The notes under the pieces are model-generated. The model was not told the origin of the DNA, ran no database searches, and saw nothing but the letters and a program-made list of their open reading frames with translations. From Glaciihabitans sp. (lineage in GTDB: Bacteria; Actinomycetota; Actinomycetes; Actinomycetales; Microbacteriaceae), in contig JAODBD010000010.1 of assembly GCA_025463785.1 (NCBI GenBank), forward strand, positions 62,001-126,000: a stretch of 64,000 bases of DNA, in the 5' to 3' direction. A program made the position numbers and the translations under genes. Shown in pieces: positions 1 through 8,257 of the stretch (within the stretch, counting starts at the first letter, position 1; each line of letters starts with the position of its first letter).

Positions 1-761
1 TGATGCCGTTGCTCGGATGCCCCGGCGATGGACCAGACAATGCGACGAGGGAGTCCTTCTCATCCCGGAGGCAAATCGAGATGCTCAACCGAAGAAAACG
101 GAGAACCCGACCCGAGTTTGGGAACGCAAGATTCGATTGCATCGAAATCTTCTACTACAGTCAAAATCGAAACTCGAACTCGGCCAGTTGATGCCAACGC
201 AGTTCGAGCTAACCGACGAAAGACGATCAACTTCAGCCTGAAATTACACGCCGAATCGGAGAACCAACCCGGCAGTTCATTGGAGGTAATCAAACTGCGA
301 GCAGCGCCGTTTGTCGCAACTCGTGCCTCGCAGATGAACCATTCATCAGTCACGTGAGTGAGTCCAGCAACGCGAGATACTGGCCGCTGCCCTCGGTCGA
401 ACCGACCAATGCGTTCGTCGCTCGTGCGGACCGGACGTACCGGAAATAGAAGCTATTGCTGCGCAGGCCTGTCAGCGGCCATCGCGCCAAAACTCGACAA
501 CTCCGGTGCGGCACCCCTCCCAAACCGATTGATGCGGGTTGGCACTTTCGCCTTCAAGGATTTAGGAACATCGGATTCCGAGCGCAATGAGTTGCACGAA
601 CGCGATGAATTGTCCGAGTCAGAAGAGCGAGATTCTGACCTCAAGGTCGCTCCTTGCTTCCATTTGTCCGCCGCGCGACGAGAGGTCGTCCTCGACATGT
701 TCAGTTCGCGTCGTTGTCCGCAGCAATTGCCATCCTGCCCACAATGAATATCAAGGCGAGG
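1..761. other. No supportable gene; low-coding stretch
   Basis: I find no reading frame here with a convincing start, ribosome binding site and protein-like composition on either strand. Short open frames exist on both strands, the best being about 97 codons on the minus strand (60-353), but none shows a recognisable motif. Base composition is more even than in the dense region further on. Together with the decayed toxin gene just downstream, this suggests eroded DNA. A gene fragment entering from the left edge cannot be excluded. Confidence 0.5.
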
Positions 762-1376
762 TCATGGCGATTCGGGTTGAGAGGACAGGCCAGCTTCGTC
801 AATGCGGGGAGAGTAGCTATCGACCGCTGGAGCAACAACTCGCCTGGCCACGCCGGCACAAATGGCTGCACCGGCGACGATGAAGAGAATTCCTGAGAGA
901 ACAAGGGTGAACCACTGGCCGCCAACCCCTGTCAGATACAGGACGAGATCGATTGCGCCCCAGATCGCGGCCGGCAATAGCGCCCAAGACAACGGGCCGA
1001 CCACCGCCGAGGAAGCCCGGATAGCGATCGCTGCGACCAACAGCAGCAGCATCTCCAGGACCTCGCTCACCAACGAGGGTGTCGGCAAGCCTTGCTGGGC
1101 CGACTCAGCAATGGCCGCCAGGGCGATCCAAATCACACCGAAGGTGCCCGCGGCGACCAGTGTCCGACGCCCCACGCTCAACCCTGCGGTCTGGCGAAAT
1201 CCGACTGCGCAAGCGATGAACGCCACAGCGTCAAAGAGTGCGCCCCCGATGGTGATCCAAGACCCCGGCGTTGAGGGGCCAAATCTGAATACGGAAGCGC
1301 CGATAGCGCTCAAAAGCCCGCCGACGATGAGCAACAAACCACCGGCTAGGTGGAGTCGCGCAGATTTCGTATTCAT
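762..1376 (-). CDS. Small polytopic membrane protein of unknown function
   Basis: About 204 residues from an ATG at 1376 (MNTKSARLHLAGG). An in-frame extension to 1487 is possible but polar and unlikely. Hydrophobic stretches run nearly end to end: LAGGLLLIVGGLLSAIGASV near the N-terminus, then segments around ITIGGALFDAVAFIACAVGF, TLVAAGTFGVIWIALAAIA, VLEMLLLLVAAIAI, LLPAAIWGAIDLVLYL and LVLSGILFIVAGAAICAG, giving about six membrane helices. It ends in a short polar cytoplasmic tail. I do not recognise the family. It lies convergent with nothing on its 3' side and points away from the Rhs remnant. No clear Shine-Dalgarno sequence precedes the start. Confidence 0.6.
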   Translation of the reverse strand: MNTKSARLHLAGGLLLIVGGLLSAIGASVFRFGPSTPGSWITIGGALFDAVAFIACAVGFRQTAGLSVGRRTLVAAGTFGVIWIALAAIAESAQQGLPTPSLVSEVLEMLLLLVAAIAIRASSAVVGPLSWALLPAAIWGAIDLVLYLTGVGGQWFTLVLSGILFIVAGAAICAGVARRVVAPAVDSYSPRIDEAGLSSQPESP

Positions 1377-1500
1377 CCGCTGAGAATGGCATGGGTCTGC
1401 CCCGAGTTTGGCAATGTCGAGCATCGTGGGCTGCGAACGGGGTTGACGGTCTCCAACGTTGGCTCGTTCGCGGCGGCATACTGGCAACTTGGTCGAACAG

Positions 1501-2164
1501 ACGATGCCAGGGGCACTCAGCGAGGCCTGGCATTACAACAACTAGGGACAACTCGACTCGCTGACCTATTCGGGTGATGTCACGGCCGCCGACGGGACGG
1601 TTAGCACCGGCAGTTAGCCGTCCTACGCGCGTATCTACGATGCTGCTGGTCGGGTTGCTGACTAACAGGCAGGCGGAGTTGGAACGACACGTTGGACGTT
1701 GCGGGCATAATCGCGCTAGGCGTGATCGGCACAGTGCTCACCGCGACAATCGTCGGGTCCATGGGTGATGTCGGCGTCGGACTTGGAGAAACTGCTCTCG
1801 CCGCCGACCTCGCGGCTGAACTTGCGTCAGAGGGCGCCAGAGCGGTCGCCGAGGGCGAGACGGGCAACGCCGTTGCTTCCAGCTCTTGTTTGGCGGACAA
1901 GGTATTTAGCTCGAAATCACTTGGTGTCAGAAGTCGCCTATTTGGAAACGATGGTATCAAGTACACCCCCACAACGAAGCTATCCGTCGGAGGAGATCTA
2001 AATGGAGCGAGAGCCGGAGGGCTTAACTCGCGTGGTTTCATACGAATAGGCTGGAGTGTGCTTGGGCGCGAAGCGACGGGGACGTGACGCGCGCAGTGTT
2101 CAGGCGGGGCGTTGGTGGACTCCATTTTCGAATTCTGGTTGGGCCGGGTCTCTATGCGATGTAA
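1501..2164 (+). pseudogene. Decayed Rhs/YD-repeat polymorphic toxin, C-terminal remnant
   Basis: In the frame beginning at 1501 the DNA encodes GALSEAWHYNN-stop-GQLDSLTYSGD, then a stretch ending STGS-stop, then PSYARIYDAAGRVAD-stop-QAGG. YDAAGRV is a classic YD-repeat sequence. At least two of the stops (TAG) sit where Trp (TGG) would fit. The frame then shifts: 1692-2087 encodes a hydrophobic linker (DVAGIIALGVIGTVLTATIV), an Ala-rich helix, and a tail containing SRLFGNDGIKYTP and NSRGFIRIGWSVLGREATG, typical of Rhs C-terminal tips. One base missing in the G run near 2076-2080 moves the tail into another frame (DVTRAVFRRGVGGLHFRILV...) that ends at 2164. Known: such proteins carry a variable toxin tip followed by an immunity gene. 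Inferred: this copy is inactive. Confidence 0.65.
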
Positions 2165-2167
2165 AAA

Positions 2168-2659
2168 ATGAGGCGCTCCCTCCTCGACGCTTGCGTCGAA
2201 TATGCGGTCACTCGATTCGGTGCAGCTGTCACCGTCGATGAAAGTGGTCGCGGACCCGACGGCGATGGCTCCGTCGTTTTCACGAATTCCGAGCTCTCAG
2301 CTTCCATCGAGGTCTTCGGGTCAGAGGAAACTGCATCTTTATTTGCCGGATGGTTAATTGTCGAACAAAAGCAGGTAGGGACAGGTCCCATTCTGTCCGC
2401 GATGGATCTCGTAATGACGTACGGCATCGTCGCTTTGCGCTACCCGCTGTTGACAACCGTGATAAGTGGGCCGGCCGCTCTCCTTGAAGAATCGCGCAGG
2501 TGCGTTCGAATCCGGCGTCGCTGGGTGCCTTGGACGGGAGCTGTCGCGGCCGTAGCGGGCCATGCAGAAAAGTTTGGCATCGACCAACTGAACCCTCCGG
2601 CGACGCTCCAGACGAGCTATGTCAGGGAGCCGCGCCGTTATGAAGCGGGACGGAGCTAA
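2168..2659 (+). CDS. Immunity-like small protein next to the Rhs tail
   Basis: An ATG at 2168 follows the restored end of the Rhs tail (TAA 2162-2164) by only 3 nt, the coupling expected for a polymorphic toxin and its immunity protein. The first ~95 residues are protein-like and acidic (VTVDESGRGPDGDGSVVFTN, then SIEVFGSEETASLFAGWLIV). From about residue 100 the composition becomes Arg-rich and looks out of frame: another frame near 2447-2540 reads VDNRDKWAGRSP and KNRAGAFESGVAG, which looks more natural, so this gene may also be frameshifted. I recognise no named immunity family. The assignment rests on position and N-terminal composition only. Confidence 0.4.
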   Translation: MRRSLLDACVEYAVTRFGAAVTVDESGRGPDGDGSVVFTNSELSASIEVFGSEETASLFAGWLIVEQKQVGTGPILSAMDLVMTYGIVALRYPLLTTVISGPAALLEESRRCVRIRRRWVPWTGAVAAVAGHAEKFGIDQLNPPATLQTSYVREPRRYEAGRS

Positions 2660-2726
2660 GGTCGACGCTGCAGGCCGCATTACCGCGGAGTACGAGCTCA
2701 GTTCTGACCGGTGGGCAGGACATAGC

Positions 2727-3236
2727 ATGCGTGGACTGGATGGGAAGCTCTTGAGAGTAGCTCGTTCAAAGCGCAAGTTGGTGGCTGCCGCTGCGTTCGC
2801 TGTGGTTGCGCTGCTGGCGTTGTCCGGTTGTTCGGCCTTGAGCCACGTGTCCGCGGAACTCAAAGGCGGCTCCGTGGGGTTCACTTATTGCGACGAGAAG
2901 AACACCGGCGTCGGGACGATCAACCGAATTGAGGTTTATGCGGACCCGATCAGCTCAGGGAAGTCCAGCGACACTCCCATCTGGGTTTCGGTCGGTACCT
3001 CCGGAGTTCACGCGCGTCAGGTCGTTACGTACGGGATTGCGCCTCCCGGCTTTGCGGATGTAAGGGGGCCGACGGCCTTCAATCCGAAGCGATCGAAAAT
3101 TGAGGTCGCCTTCGTACACGCCAAAGGTCCCGAGGACATCGCGGATCAGAGGGCCGACTTCGATGGCTCGAAGCTGGTTGAGGGGAAGTGGTTGAACTGG
3201 AACGGCAATATAGTCGACTCGCCCTGCGGCGGCTAG
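2727..3236 (+). CDS. Secreted lipoprotein of unknown function
   Basis: About 169 residues from the ATG at 2727, preceded by a purine-rich GGCAGGA. Basic N-terminus (RGLDGKLLRVARSKRK), hydrophobic core LVAAAAFAVVALLAL and lipobox LSGC near residues 31-34, so it should be lipidated and anchored outside the membrane. The mature part contains two more cysteines (TYCDEKN and the C-terminal DSPCGG) that could form a disulfide. No domain is recognised. It lies directly upstream of a second lipoprotein-like gene with the same orientation; both follow the toxin remnant, and orphan lipoproteins are common beside such loci. Confidence 0.6.
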   Translation: MRGLDGKLLRVARSKRKLVAAAAFAVVALLALSGCSALSHVSAELKGGSVGFTYCDEKNTGVGTINRIEVYADPISSGKSSDTPIWVSVGTSGVHARQVVTYGIAPPGFADVRGPTAFNPKRSKIEVAFVHAKGPEDIADQRADFDGSKLVEGKWLNWNGNIVDSPCGG

Positions 3237-3258
3237 GTGTGCAATAAGAGGACAAGCG

Positions 3259-3792
3259 TTGCGTAGAGTTATTTACGGGTCCATGCGAGTTCTGGTCGTG
3301 TCGGCGATCGTGGTCGTCGCTACGACGGGCTGCGCGGCCGCGGCCGGAGGATCGTCGCCAGCGCAATACCTCGCTTCGCTTGAGGGCTCGCACAGGCTAG
3401 ACAGCGCCAGCTACGGTGGAACCGGAATCATTCACGTGGACATGTCCCGAACCATGGGCGGCCAGACCGACGCGTTCAGGTGCACCTTGGTCGCTGGTGG
3501 TAGCTGCTCACACACATTTCTCCCCCGCGCACTCTCATCAAAAGATAGAGCGTCGACATATCCTGAATCATTCTCATATGTGAGCCACGCGGACGACTGG
3601 TGTGACGAATGCGATGGCATACGACGGCCGACGTCAGAGCAGCATCAACGTGAGCCACCAGGAACTGCTGGTCGAGATGGGAACCTCAACAACTCGACTC
3701 GCTACCAGAGGTCCGTCTCATGTCCAGAACTCAGACGATTCGTCGCAAATCAACCAACGCCCCCGGGCTCTACGCCTGGGGCTTCCACATAA
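3259..3792 (+). CDS. Putative lipoprotein, probably truncated or frameshifted
   Basis: A TTG start at 3259 is backed by a good AAGAGGA ribosome binding site about 6 nt upstream. The N-terminus is a convincing lipoprotein signal (MRVLVVSAIVVVATTGCAAAA) with the lipobox Cys near residue 25. Residues ~30-75 look natural (SPAQYLASLEGSHRLDSASY). After about residue 85 the translation becomes Arg/Pro/Ser-rich and lacks any pattern, and codon third positions lose their GC bias, so the original frame was probably lost there. I recognise no family. Treat as an N-terminal fragment. Confidence 0.35.
   Translation: MRRVIYGSMRVLVVSAIVVVATTGCAAAAGGSSPAQYLASLEGSHRLDSASYGGTGIIHVDMSRTMGGQTDAFRCTLVAGGSCSHTFLPRALSSKDRASTYPESFSYVSHADDWCDECDGIRRPTSEQHQREPPGTAGRDGNLNNSTRYQRSVSCPELRRFVANQPTPPGSTPGAST
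3759..3782. terminator. Hairpin between convergent genes
   Basis: GCCCCCGGGC, loop TCTAC, GCCTGGGGC: an imperfect stem of about nine pairs lying at the junction of the plus-strand lipoprotein gene and the minus-strand surface-protein gene. It lacks a long U run, but position and symmetry suit a bidirectional terminator. Confidence 0.45.
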
Positions 3793-3795
3793 CCG

Positions 3796-4914
3796 TTATG
3801 CGTGGCGGCGTCGGCGGCGTGAAACCAGCATGAGCACACCGCCGAGGAGGAGTGCGCCCACTGCGCCCGGGATTACCACGGGGTTGATGCTTGCCCCCGT
3901 CAAGGCCAGACCGCTCCACGATGCATAAAAGGTTGTGTCCGCTGTTATGGGGGCACTGAAGTTGGCCGCGGTTGTGAGGCCCGGATCGGTGTACCAGCCG
4001 TTGAAGATGAGGCCCGACGCGGTAGGCGTAGGCGGCTTTATTGCGGTGGTACCGGTGACGACATCCTGCGAATGGATGGCGGTGCCGTGGCCGTTCATGT
4101 CGAAGGTCACCGTGGATTCCGCCGCCTGCCAGCGGACGACGACTACCCCTGAGGCTCCCGAATACACGTTGGGAACTTGGGCTCTGCTGTTGCTCCCAGC
4201 CCCGCCACCGCTGTTCGGTGTTGCGTTGACGTTGGTCGGTGTGCCAGCAACGGCATGCCAGTATCCTCCGCCGCAGGTTGCGACGCCGTAGTTGCCGTTG
4301 TAGTCGAGAATAGCGCCCCCGCCGCCGTAGCAGGCGGTATCACCGGTGAACAGCGAATTTCCAGGAGCAATGGATGAAACGACGAGTCCAGCGCCGCCGT
4401 CCTGCGTGTCTACCGGTGAGGCGCCCGCGCCGCCTCCGGCACCGGAGTAGTCGTTGTTGACCCATTGGCTGTAGCTCCAACCGGGATTTCCGTTACCGCT
4501 GGTGCCGCCGCTGCCGCCACTGCCGTTGCCGCCCGCGTTGGCCGTGGTTACGGTCACTCCCTGGGTCGAGGTAGTGGGGCTGCTGCCGTTACCCACGGCG
4601 AAATCGATTGGAGTAGCAGTGTCGGCAAAGTTCATGAGCGTTACGCCGCCGCCGCCGCCGCCGTAGCCGTAACTGGAATCGCCACCGCCGCCGACCAGGA
4701 TGGCCTCGAGTTTTGATGTGCCGGCGACCGGCGTGAAGGTGGCGGTGCCTGCGGTGTAGGTCAGCTGGCAGATGCCGCCGCCCAGCGACGTGGCGCCGAG
4801 CCCGCAGGTGAATTGGGTCGCGCTGGCAGGTGCCACGCCGAGAAGAACGCTGGACAAACCAGCCGTCAAGGCCGTGAGGGTTGCCATGGTGACGGCTTTG
4901 CGTTGAGTGATCAC
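3796..4914 (-). CDS. Glycine-rich surface protein with InlB-type repeat and LAxTG anchor
   Basis: From the GTG at 4914 (GAGAG five bases upstream) the protein has ~372 residues. N-terminus: ITQRK, then a hydrophobic signal ending ASA/TQF. Residues ~60-260 are very rich in Gly, Ser, Asn and Thr (GGGGDSSYGYGGGGG and similar), as in glycine-rich wall adhesins. Next comes a Listeria-Bacteroides (InlB B-type) repeat: VTFDMNGHGTAIHSQDVVTG through FNGWYTDPGLTTAANFSAPI to TTFYASW. The C-terminus is LALTG, a hydrophobic helix (VVIPGAVGALLLGGVLMLV) and SRRRRRHA. LAxTG is the motif used by class E sortases of high-GC Gram-positives. Inferred: covalently wall-anchored surface protein or adhesin. The sortase is not in this window. 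Alternative start: ATG at 4887. Confidence 0.75.
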   Translation of the reverse strand: MITQRKAVTMATLTALTAGLSSVLLGVAPASATQFTCGLGATSLGGGICQLTYTAGTATFTPVAGTSKLEAILVGGGGDSSYGYGGGGGGVTLMNFADTATPIDFAVGNGSSPTTSTQGVTVTTANAGGNGSGGSGGTSGNGNPGWSYSQWVNNDYSGAGGGAGASPVDTQDGGAGLVVSSIAPGNSLFTGDTACYGGGGAILDYNGNYGVATCGGGYWHAVAGTPTNVNATPNSGGGAGSNSRAQVPNVYSGASGVVVVRWQAAESTVTFDMNGHGTAIHSQDVVTGTTAIKPPTPTASGLIFNGWYTDPGLTTAANFSAPITADTTFYASWSGLALTGASINPVVIPGAVGALLLGGVLMLVSRRRRRHA

Positions 4915-4981
4915 GCGGGCTCTCGCTTCGTTCGAATAGCAGGGCTCAGGGAAGTAGGTCGTCGCCGGATAGAGTTCACTC

Positions 4982-6430
4982 GTGCACACGGGTGAAGAAG
5001 TGAATCCCTTTAGGCATTTGGAGCATAACGCACGGGAGAACCCCCGCGGAGTCTTTATCGAATCCGTTGGCACGAAACTTCTCAACTCAGAGGCCGTTGC
5101 GTATGTGCAGAAGATTGCGTTCGAGTTGCGCAGGCTCGGGATTGCGCCTGGTTCGCTTATTGCGGTCGACCTACCTACCCAGCTTGGTCTTCTCTTCACG
5201 GAAGCGCTGTTTCATGAGGCCCTAATCAGTTGCGTCCTGCCGCGCCGATATGCACAGCGCGCCGACTTCACTGTGGATTGGGTTATCAGCAGTCACGCCG
5301 AGGAGGAGAAAGTGAGTGCAAACTTCCTTCTCGTGGATGCCAGGTTTCTGCGGCAAATCGAACTTAATCCGGTGGGGATTCGACCGCGCGCCTATCGTTC
5401 TCCGAAAGAGATTTGTCGATTGGTTTTTTCCAGCGGAACTACCGGAAAACCAAAAGCGGTGCCCCTGACCTACGAGATGATCGAGTTTCGTTCCCAAATG
5501 GCTCGCGCTGTGTGGATGCGCGAGGCCCCCTTCATGTCGCTGCTGGACGCGAGCACGGTCAGCGGGTTTTTCACGTTCTATGCCAGCGTTGCCGAGGGAC
5601 AACCCTATTTGGCGCCGGGAACCATGGCTGAGAACATCACCCTGCTCAGGCGCAACTCGATCAAATCGATCAAAACGTCGCCGACCCAGGTGGCGGAGTT
5701 GGTTCGACACCTCGACGCGACCGACGACCGGCTTCCGAGCATCCGCGCCGCGCAGATTGCGGGCAGCGTGCTCCCACCCGCCCTCGCCCGCCGACTGAGG
5801 GCGCGAACCTCGTGTGAGATTTTCAACATGTACGGGTCTACAGAAGTTGGCACAGTGTCGGCGCGCTATACGGATTCGGACGATCCGTTCGACGCCGGAT
5901 TTCCCACCGCTGATTCCACTATCGAGATCGTGGACGAGTCCGACCAGCCGTTACCGGCTGGGGAGCTGGGCAGGCTGCGCTGCAAGCGACCACTCATGTC
6001 GGAGCAGTACTTCCATGACCCGGAGGCGTCGGCCGCGAGCTTCAAGGATGGCTGGTTCTACCCTGGCGACTTCGGCATCATCCAACCCAATGGCAGTCTC
6101 CTCCTGCGCGGGCGACAGTCCGAATTCATCAACGCGGGTGGCGTCAAGCTGGACCCGGTCCAACTGGATCTATTCGCTGTCTCCCTTCCGCAGGTCATGG
6201 ATGCGTGCGGGTTCGGCTATCTCGATAGCTCCGGCCTGCAGCAGGTCGGCCTTGCTGTGGTCACGCCGCCGGACGCGGATGGCAAAGCGATCGCGGCTGC
6301 CATCCACAAGACCTTCGGCCAGGCGGCGCCGCGTACCATCGTTCGCGTTGATGAGATTCCCCGAAACGCGATGGGTAAACCCCTGCGATCGACTTTCGGA
6401 GAACGCTACGCTGCACCCCAAACGTCCTGA
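4982..6430 (+). CDS. AMP-forming acyl-CoA synthetase / adenylate ligase
   Basis: About 482 residues from GTG 4982; a second GTG at 5000 (VNPFRHLEHNARENP) is an equally possible start. ANL-superfamily marks: phosphate-binding loop FSSGTTGKPKAVPLTYEM near residues 149-166, the A5-type motif NMYGSTEVG near 281-289, GDFG near 360, RGRQSEFINAGGVKLDP in the hinge region, and a C-terminal PRNAMGKPLR holding the catalytic Lys near residue 468. These activate a carboxylate with ATP for transfer to CoA or a carrier protein. The N-terminal domain is shorter than in fatty acyl-CoA ligases. It stands alone, divergent from the surface-protein gene, with no carrier protein or ketosynthase nearby. Substrate unknown. 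Confidence 0.8.
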   Translation: MHTGEEVNPFRHLEHNARENPRGVFIESVGTKLLNSEAVAYVQKIAFELRRLGIAPGSLIAVDLPTQLGLLFTEALFHEALISCVLPRRYAQRADFTVDWVISSHAEEEKVSANFLLVDARFLRQIELNPVGIRPRAYRSPKEICRLVFSSGTTGKPKAVPLTYEMIEFRSQMARAVWMREAPFMSLLDASTVSGFFTFYASVAEGQPYLAPGTMAENITLLRRNSIKSIKTSPTQVAELVRHLDATDDRLPSIRAAQIAGSVLPPALARRLRARTSCEIFNMYGSTEVGTVSARYTDSDDPFDAGFPTADSTIEIVDESDQPLPAGELGRLRCKRPLMSEQYFHDPEASAASFKDGWFYPGDFGIIQPNGSLLLRGRQSEFINAGGVKLDPVQLDLFAVSLPQVMDACGFGYLDSSGLQQVGLAVVTPPDADGKAIAAAIHKTFGQAAPRTIVRVDEIPRNAMGKPLRSTFGERYAAPQTS

Positions 6431-6509
6431 CCGCGCGGGCCACTCTCGCAGCGACGCACTTGTACAGCATTTCACTCTGCCACGGAGGCTGATGTAGGAG
6501 TGCCGTAAA

Positions 6510-8132
6510 GTGCGTTGGGTGGACAATGATCCCGGCGCCTGGTTCCTGAGTCGCGCGGAGCGGGGAAATCTGGCCACGGATGTGCACGCGGGTGGCGCCG
6601 GGTTGCCGTCCTGGTCGGAGGGCAACCTCGTGCGACCCCTGATTCATGGAGCGAGTTACTTCGCCCGCCTGCATGAGGAGCTTTCGGCTCTGCAGGCCGG
6701 GGACCGTGTGTGGTTCACCGACTGGCGTGGCGATGCCGACGAGCGGCTGCTGGCGGAGGGCCCGTCGATCGGCGATCTGCTCGCGGGGTTGGCCCGTGCA
6801 GGAGTAGAGGTGCGGGGCCTTGTCTGGAGATCCCACGGGGAGCGCGTGTCGTCCCCGATCAGCGGCCGATCCAACGAGCTTCTGGGCCGCCAGATCAACG
6901 ACGCCGGCGGAGAGGTGCTGCTGGATCAGCGAGTACGCCTTTTCGGCTCCCATCACCAGAAATTCTTCGTCATCCGGCATCGTGACGACCCGTCGAGGGA
7001 CGTGGCGTTCGTTGGCGGGCTCGACCTCAGCCACAGCCGTCGAGATGACGCCGACCACCTGGGAGACCCACAATCGCTGAGCATGGATTCCCGGTACGGC
7101 AAACGACCTCCGTGGCACGATGCCGCCCTCGAACTACGTGGCCCCGTGGTGGCAGACCTGCTGGCAGTTTTCGCCGAACGGTGGGACGACCCGCATCCGC
7201 TCGACCGACGAACTCCGTATCGGATGCTGCTGCAACGTCTCGCCCACATGCCCCGACACCCCAAGCCGCTTCCAGACAGTGCACCTCCGCCACCATCGGC
7301 GGGTCCTCACGCCGTACAGCTGCTGCGTACTTACGGCGTGAAACGCCCGCCGTTCCCGTTCGCACCTGCGGGGGAGCGCAGCGTTGCCCGTGCTTACGGG
7401 AAAGCCTTCGCCCGAGCCCGTTCGCTGATCTACATCGAGGACCAGTACCTGTGGTCGACAGAGGTCGCGGCCGCTCTCGCCAAGGCCCTCGAACGGAACC
7501 CAGAATTGAACGTGATCGCGGTCGTGCCCCGCTACCCCGACTCCGACGGGCCGCTCGCTGGGCCGCCCAGCCGGATCGGTCAACTGCGTGCCATCAGCAT
7601 GTTGCGCCGGGTCGCGCCGGACCGGTTCGGCGTGTTCGACCTGGAGAACAGCACCGGAACTCCGATCTACGTCCACGCCAAGATCTGCATCATCGACGAC
7701 ATCTGGATGACCTGCGGTTCAGACAACTTCAACCGTCGATCCTGGACCACCGATAGCGAACTCACCTGCGCAGTTCTCGACATGACCGCCGACAACCGGG
7801 AACCAGCCGACGCAGAGACCGGCTACGACCCTTCCCGACGGCTGGCCCGCGACTTCCGCCTGCAACTTTGGGCCGAACACCTGGGCCTGGACCAGAACGA
7901 TCCCCAACTCCACGATCCGGCGGCTGGGCTAAAACTTTGGAACACGGCCGCCGACGCCCTCGACAGCTGGCACGAAACTGGCGGCCGCGCGCCTCGTCCT
8001 GCCGGACGCCTGCGCCACCATACTCCCCAACCCGTCCCGCCCATCCAACGACTCTGGGCGGTCCCGGTCAACCGCCTCGTCGTGGATCCGGACGGCCGCC
8101 CCCGCAGGCTGAGAGGTACGTCGCAGTTTTAG
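6510..8132 (+). CDS. Phospholipase D family protein (two HKD motifs)
   Basis: About 540 residues from GTG 6510, with TAGGAG upstream. Two HKD active sites are visible: HHQKFFVIRHRD with H149/K151, followed by VAFVGGLDLSHSR; and VHAKICIIDD with H389/K391, followed by CGSDNFNRRSW. Such proteins form a covalent phosphohistidine intermediate and hydrolyse or transfer phosphodiesters; two copies in one chain is the usual PLD or cardiolipin-synthase layout. I see no signal peptide, and the cluster of membrane helices expected for bacterial cardiolipin synthase is absent, so a soluble or peripheral enzyme is likely. The phosphoesterase gene follows 125 bp downstream on the same strand, suggesting a shared role in phospholipid turnover. 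Confidence 0.85.
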   Translation: MRWVDNDPGAWFLSRAERGNLATDVHAGGAGLPSWSEGNLVRPLIHGASYFARLHEELSALQAGDRVWFTDWRGDADERLLAEGPSIGDLLAGLARAGVEVRGLVWRSHGERVSSPISGRSNELLGRQINDAGGEVLLDQRVRLFGSHHQKFFVIRHRDDPSRDVAFVGGLDLSHSRRDDADHLGDPQSLSMDSRYGKRPPWHDAALELRGPVVADLLAVFAERWDDPHPLDRRTPYRMLLQRLAHMPRHPKPLPDSAPPPPSAGPHAVQLLRTYGVKRPPFPFAPAGERSVARAYGKAFARARSLIYIEDQYLWSTEVAAALAKALERNPELNVIAVVPRYPDSDGPLAGPPSRIGQLRAISMLRRVAPDRFGVFDLENSTGTPIYVHAKICIIDDIWMTCGSDNFNRRSWTTDSELTCAVLDMTADNREPADAETGYDPSRRLARDFRLQLWAEHLGLDQNDPQLHDPAAGLKLWNTAADALDSWHETGGRAPRPAGRLRHHTPQPVPPIQRLWAVPVNRLVVDPDGRPRRLRGTSQF

Positions 8133-8257
8133 GCCAACGATTGCGGGCAGCGTGCGCAAGTTGGATGTTCACCGTTTATCTCTAGACCTGCCGTCGAGAG
8201 CGTGCTTCGCTGGAAGTGAGACGCATTGTGTGAACGTTGTCGGGAGGAAGGCTTCGC

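Noticed and set aside
1-761. Minus-strand open frames at 60-353 and 453-698 as genes
   Set aside because: No ribosome binding site, no motif, and no third-position GC bias like that of the verified genes.
2500-2530. tRNA-like GTTCGAATC T-loop
   Set aside because: Flanking bases do not form a T-stem and no acceptor or anticodon arm fits within 90 bp.
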